Position numbers and translations under genes: made by a program. Of a DNA stretch of 64,000 bases, positions 60,620-64,000 are shown one piece after another. Positions within the stretch are counted from its first letter, which is position 1, and each line of letters begins with the position of its first letter. The stretch comes from Vanessa cardui (Eukaryota > Arthropoda > Insecta > Lepidoptera > Nymphalidae). The notes beneath the pieces are model-generated. The model did no database searches. It was not told the DNA's origin and saw only the letters and a program-made list of their open reading frames with translations. The stretch is taken from positions 7,380,501 through 7,444,500 of the forward strand of contig NC_061140.1 in assembly GCF_905220365.1 (NCBI RefSeq), given 5' to 3'.

Positions 60620-60750
60620 AACGTTAGTGTCTATACTGCGTCTGCCTGTCAAGCAAACCGATAAATCAAATCTAATAAAATTTGGTTGCTATGAAGCCAG
60701 TTTAAGTTCCAAGGCAGGATTTAGGGTATTTCTTCTGCCTAACACCTGAT
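60620..60750 (+). repeat. Worn interspersed repeat F
   Basis: GTCTATACTGCGTCTGCCTGTC, AATAAAATTTGGTTGCTATG and AGTTTAAGTTCCAAGGCAGG follow the order seen at 32965-33110. Confidence 0.45.
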
Positions 60751-61119
60751 GACCAACCCATAACATATATAGTTAAATCCATAGTTTTATACATTATATT
60801 TTTGCATTAGATTGTCATTGAGAAAATATTTATCAAATTAAGTTTGTGCAAGTATTCGATGTATTCAGTAACGTGTATTTTGCCTGTAAGCGTTTTAAAA
60901 AATACAATTAATTTATGGTCGTTAATTAAAAAAACTATTTTTAATTAATCTTCTTTTCCTCTTCTATGCTAATAGTGAGTACTGATGCACCGATGAGTAG
61001 GTAGACAGGTATAGTCGTGTGATAGAGCGTGTCTAAGTTCGACAATTCCAAAGTCACTGGTTCTTGAGAGGCAATCCTGGTATTGGTTGAATGTAAGTGA
61101 GTCAAATCTATACTGTTCA

Positions 61120-61730
61120 ATTTCAAGATGTTCTTCGCTGTCGCTTTGTATGGATCTTCATTACTATATTTTTCGGTCTCTCTGCGTTATCGATGTCTGG
61201 ATACCTCTCGTGCAGCACTACTCGTAGATTCGGATGCTCTGGATGCAGCAGCTAGACAAGCTACGGCGGGGCTTCACGCGATTACGGAAATCTTCTACGC
61301 GAAACGTTCCGCGAGCATCCTACCGACTGCGCCAATTACGTAGGGCTGCCGTTGAGGATGCAGAATGAAACCGAACGAATTTAACTTATACGTTTATTTA
61401 AGTAATTCAATTTAACAATTAATTATTTCTAATTTATAATACGTGACAGTCTGTTCGATGTCAGAACAAAAAGTGAAGTTCTGTAGTCTGAATTACATAT
61501 TTATAACGAAATCGGTAAATCACTGAATGGTCCCCACGGTATGGTGATTCTTGGTAGCGCTCGATGTTCGGGAGGTCTTGCGAAACAAAGCAGCGACGCT
61601 GGCAACAGGTGGTAGCTTCAAGGAATGCATGGTGTGATTATTTCTCACGATATGGTAATTCTTGGTAGCGCTCGATGTTCGGGAGGTCTTGCGATTATTT
61701 CTTAACAAACTCTTACGCTGTCGGAGTTTT
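61120..61730. repeat. GC-richer island with a direct duplication
   Basis: TTCTTGGTAGCGCTCGATGT followed by TCGGGAGGTCTTGCGA occurs twice (about 61550-61590 and 61660-61695). On the minus strand both copies encode RKTSRTSSATKN. The left part (61128-61343) has a 71-codon frame of no known family. Could be part of an unrecognised retroelement. Confidence 0.35.
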
Positions 61731-61858
61731 GCAAGTGCTTAATCTTAAAACTTATTCGTCTCTTTCTCGTATCACTGATTTGGCATGCAAAAGAAGAAGT
61801 CAGAGCGTTGTTTATAAGATCGTCTCATAATATAAATAAAGTTGTGTGTAATACCCGA

Positions 61859-62139
61859 ATGAGCCAAGATGGCCCGTTGGTCAGAGCACGTGCATCTTAG
61901 CCGATGATTGCGGTTTCAAACCCAGCCAAGCACCACTGACTGTTCATGTGCTTAATTTGTGTTTATAATAGATCTATTTTATGGTGGTAAAGGAAAGTAT
62001 CGTAAGGAAACCTATAAGTGTTAAATTTCATAGAAATTCAGCCACATGTGAATCTCACCAACCCGCATTGGAAAAGAGTGGTTGAATATGTCCTTAGTCT
62101 AGCATTGGGAAATTTACAGGCTGTTGTTGTTGTTGTTAA
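61859..62139 (+). mobile_element. SINE family A copy, diverged
   Basis: Near-matching flanks AATACCCGAA (left) and AATACCCAAA (right) suggest an old target duplication. Tail (TTG)n. Confidence 0.82.
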
Positions 62140-63240
62140 AATACCCAAAATGTTTTTTTCATCATTCGGTTTTTATTAGTTATTTATAATATAGACTTTT
62201 TTGTTAAAAAATCTTAATCCAGAGTATAGGATAAAAAACTCCCCAGTGCCGTGTGTTCCGGGCAAATTTCGTTGCAAAACTTATCGCTAATGACAGTTCA
62301 TAAATTGATGATTCGATTTAGACCTGTCAGTTAGACGATTTAGACACAAAGGAAGAGACGCGCCTCCATGTTAAATTTTATCGACATATGTTTATAACAA
62401 ATATAATATAATTTGTATTTGTCATCTCACACACACAAAGGCTTGGTAGTAGCGTCACTAATGTAATACAAATGCAAGTCGATAATTTATCGTGGAGGGG
62501 CGCGACTTCGCTTGTGATAGGTCTGTATTACGATTTACATAGACTTATAAATAATATAGACATGCTTAAATTTAAATCCATTGATAATGTTTGGTTACAA
62601 TAATCACCTTAAATAAGTTAATTAAAAAATATATTTATGTGTTTTAGATTTTCCGACGGGCGAATATGTAATCTAATTTAAAATTTACTGCCCCATATTA
62701 CCACTACTGATACGAGGAATAAAATTATGATGACTGTCATTTACTATCGAATGACTCATTTTTCCTTCCACCTAAAAATATATTATAAAAAAAAACACAA
62801 AGACAACACAAAATATCTCAGACATGACATCTAAGATGTTATTGCTTGTTGCTGTAGTTATAATGGCTTCCTCATAACATAACATATTATTTTATATTTA
62901 TCCAGGAATCTCAAAGCTGGTTAACCAATTACATATTTTCTTTACAAGATAACGAGTTATTTATGGAATAAATAAATTTAGCTCTCACTTTTCCATATAA
63001 TCTTCGCGTTTGTTTGACTTTAATTATCACATCTAAGTTAAAGTCTCGTTCGTCGAGTATTTGGTAATATATTGTTCACATACGTCCAGAATTCATAAGA
63101 TGTTCATTTTACACAAATCCATTTATTGATCAAAACATTGGGTCTAATGCGTTAGTATCGGTAGAATTATATTCTACTTCTTGTTGTCCGTGGCTGCGCT
63201 CGCGTTTTTCGGGGTTGTTGGCAATGTGTTAGGCAAAGTA
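62140..63240. other. Unassigned AT-rich region
   Basis: No coding signal; nothing else recognised. Confidence 0.4.
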
Positions 63241-63277
63241 CTTCATGTCCTTCCTCGGAGTTCAAATTTTATTCATT

Positions 63278-63580
63278 ACAACAACAAGAACAGCCTGTAA
63301 ATTCCCACTGCTGGGCTAAAGGCCTCCTCTCCCTTAGAGGAGAAGGTTTGGAACATATTCCACCACGCTGTTCCAATGCGGGTTGGTGGAATACACACGT
63401 GGCAGAATTTCTATGAAATTTATCACATGCAGGTTTCTTAACGATGTTTTTCTTCACCGCTGAGCACGAGATGAATTATAAATACAAATTAAGCACATGA
63501 ATCAGCTGTGCTTGCCTGGGTTTGAACCCGCAATCATCGGTTAAGATGCACGCGTTCTAACCACTGGGCCATTTCGATTC
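63278..63580 (-). mobile_element. SINE family A copy inserted in another repeat
   Basis: Full-length, minus-oriented, target duplication ATTCATT at 63271-63277 and 63581-63587. The flanks (CCGTGGCTGCGCTCGCGT at 63190 and AGTTACTTTCACATTTATAA at 63655) look like the two halves of one common lepidopteran repeat. Confidence 0.88.
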
Positions 63581-64000
63581 ATTCATTCCAAATAACATAA
63601 AATTAGGTTCATTGGTTTGGTCGTGAAAAAGAGATAGACAGACTGACAGAGAGAGTTACTTTCACATTTATAATATTAGTATAGATTTTATTTAAACCGA
63701 TGAAAGAAATTTAAAATAACCGGTATTGTTATTTGTGTTACTTTATGTAATTAATTTAATTTTACTACATATTTTTGTATGATTACTAAAATGTGAGACT
63801 ACCTTTATTTTAATGTGCTATTTGTTCATATTCAAATAACGGGAAAGTTCACTAATTGATAGTTTGGATTTCATAATTTTAGATCGTTTTATGAAGGAAG
63901 GGCACTGAATTTTCAGGGCCATACCCACATCTGCCCCACCTAGCTACGGTCATGATTGAATCGATTCGACGAAATTAATTTACATATTTGAAAAGTAATT
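63581..64000. other. Right half of a split repeat, then unassigned DNA
   Basis: GGTTTGGTCGTGAAAAAGAG to TAATATTAGTATAGATTTTA is a familiar lepidopteran repeat tail; after 63695 I see nothing. Confidence 0.45.

Overview
This is an AT-rich, intron-rich, repeat-laden animal nuclear segment. The interspersed repeats (two tRNA-headed SINE families, several short repeats that I recognise as widespread in butterflies and moths) and the protein sequences point to a lepidopteran, probably a nymphalid-type butterfly. The species is inferred, not shown. No prokaryotic features (operons, CRISPR, ribosome binding sites) are present.

Layout. 1-2158: the 3' part of a piggyBac-type DNA transposon whose transposase is broken by one frameshift. 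3034-11775 (minus): a complete vasa (DDX4-type DEAD-box helicase) gene, reconstructed here as 13 coding exons giving 611 residues, plus an inferred 5' UTR exon near 12137-12300. About 0.8 kb further, head to head, 13074-31780 (plus) holds a complete Janus kinase (hopscotch/JAK) gene of 22 coding exons giving 1115 residues (FERM, SH2-like, pseudokinase JH2, Gly-rich linker, kinase JH1). Every exon junction in both genes joins in frame with GT-AG introns, so these two models are the strongest result. About 4.6 kb after the JAK stop comes a 5'-truncated R1-clade LINE (36176-38003) inserted inside an older SINE. A complete Gypsy-type LTR retrotransposon lies at 41225-45825 with two apparently identical 183-bp LTRs and a 5-bp target duplication, but a frameshift in pol. 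From 45.9 to 64 kb there is no gene I can support: it holds SINEs, LINE scraps, MITEs and unassigned AT-rich DNA, plus one weak candidate coding exon near 50.2-50.5 kb.

How the parts relate. Vasa acts in germ-cell determination and piRNA/translation control; Hopscotch is the insect JAK of the JAK/STAT pathway. Their divergent arrangement could mean a shared promoter region, but that is inference. The most interesting structure is in the JAK gene: the 3' 37 nt of coding exon 14 is repeated downstream as two further splice-ready mini-exons differing only at silent positions. The JAK introns also hold four same-orientation copies of one TA-flanked MITE, one touching a splice donor, a 60-bp perfect-arm palindrome, and a TIR-bounded insertion. 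A vasa intron carries an 89-bp satellite array of about nine copies. I found no clear previously undescribed biological system.
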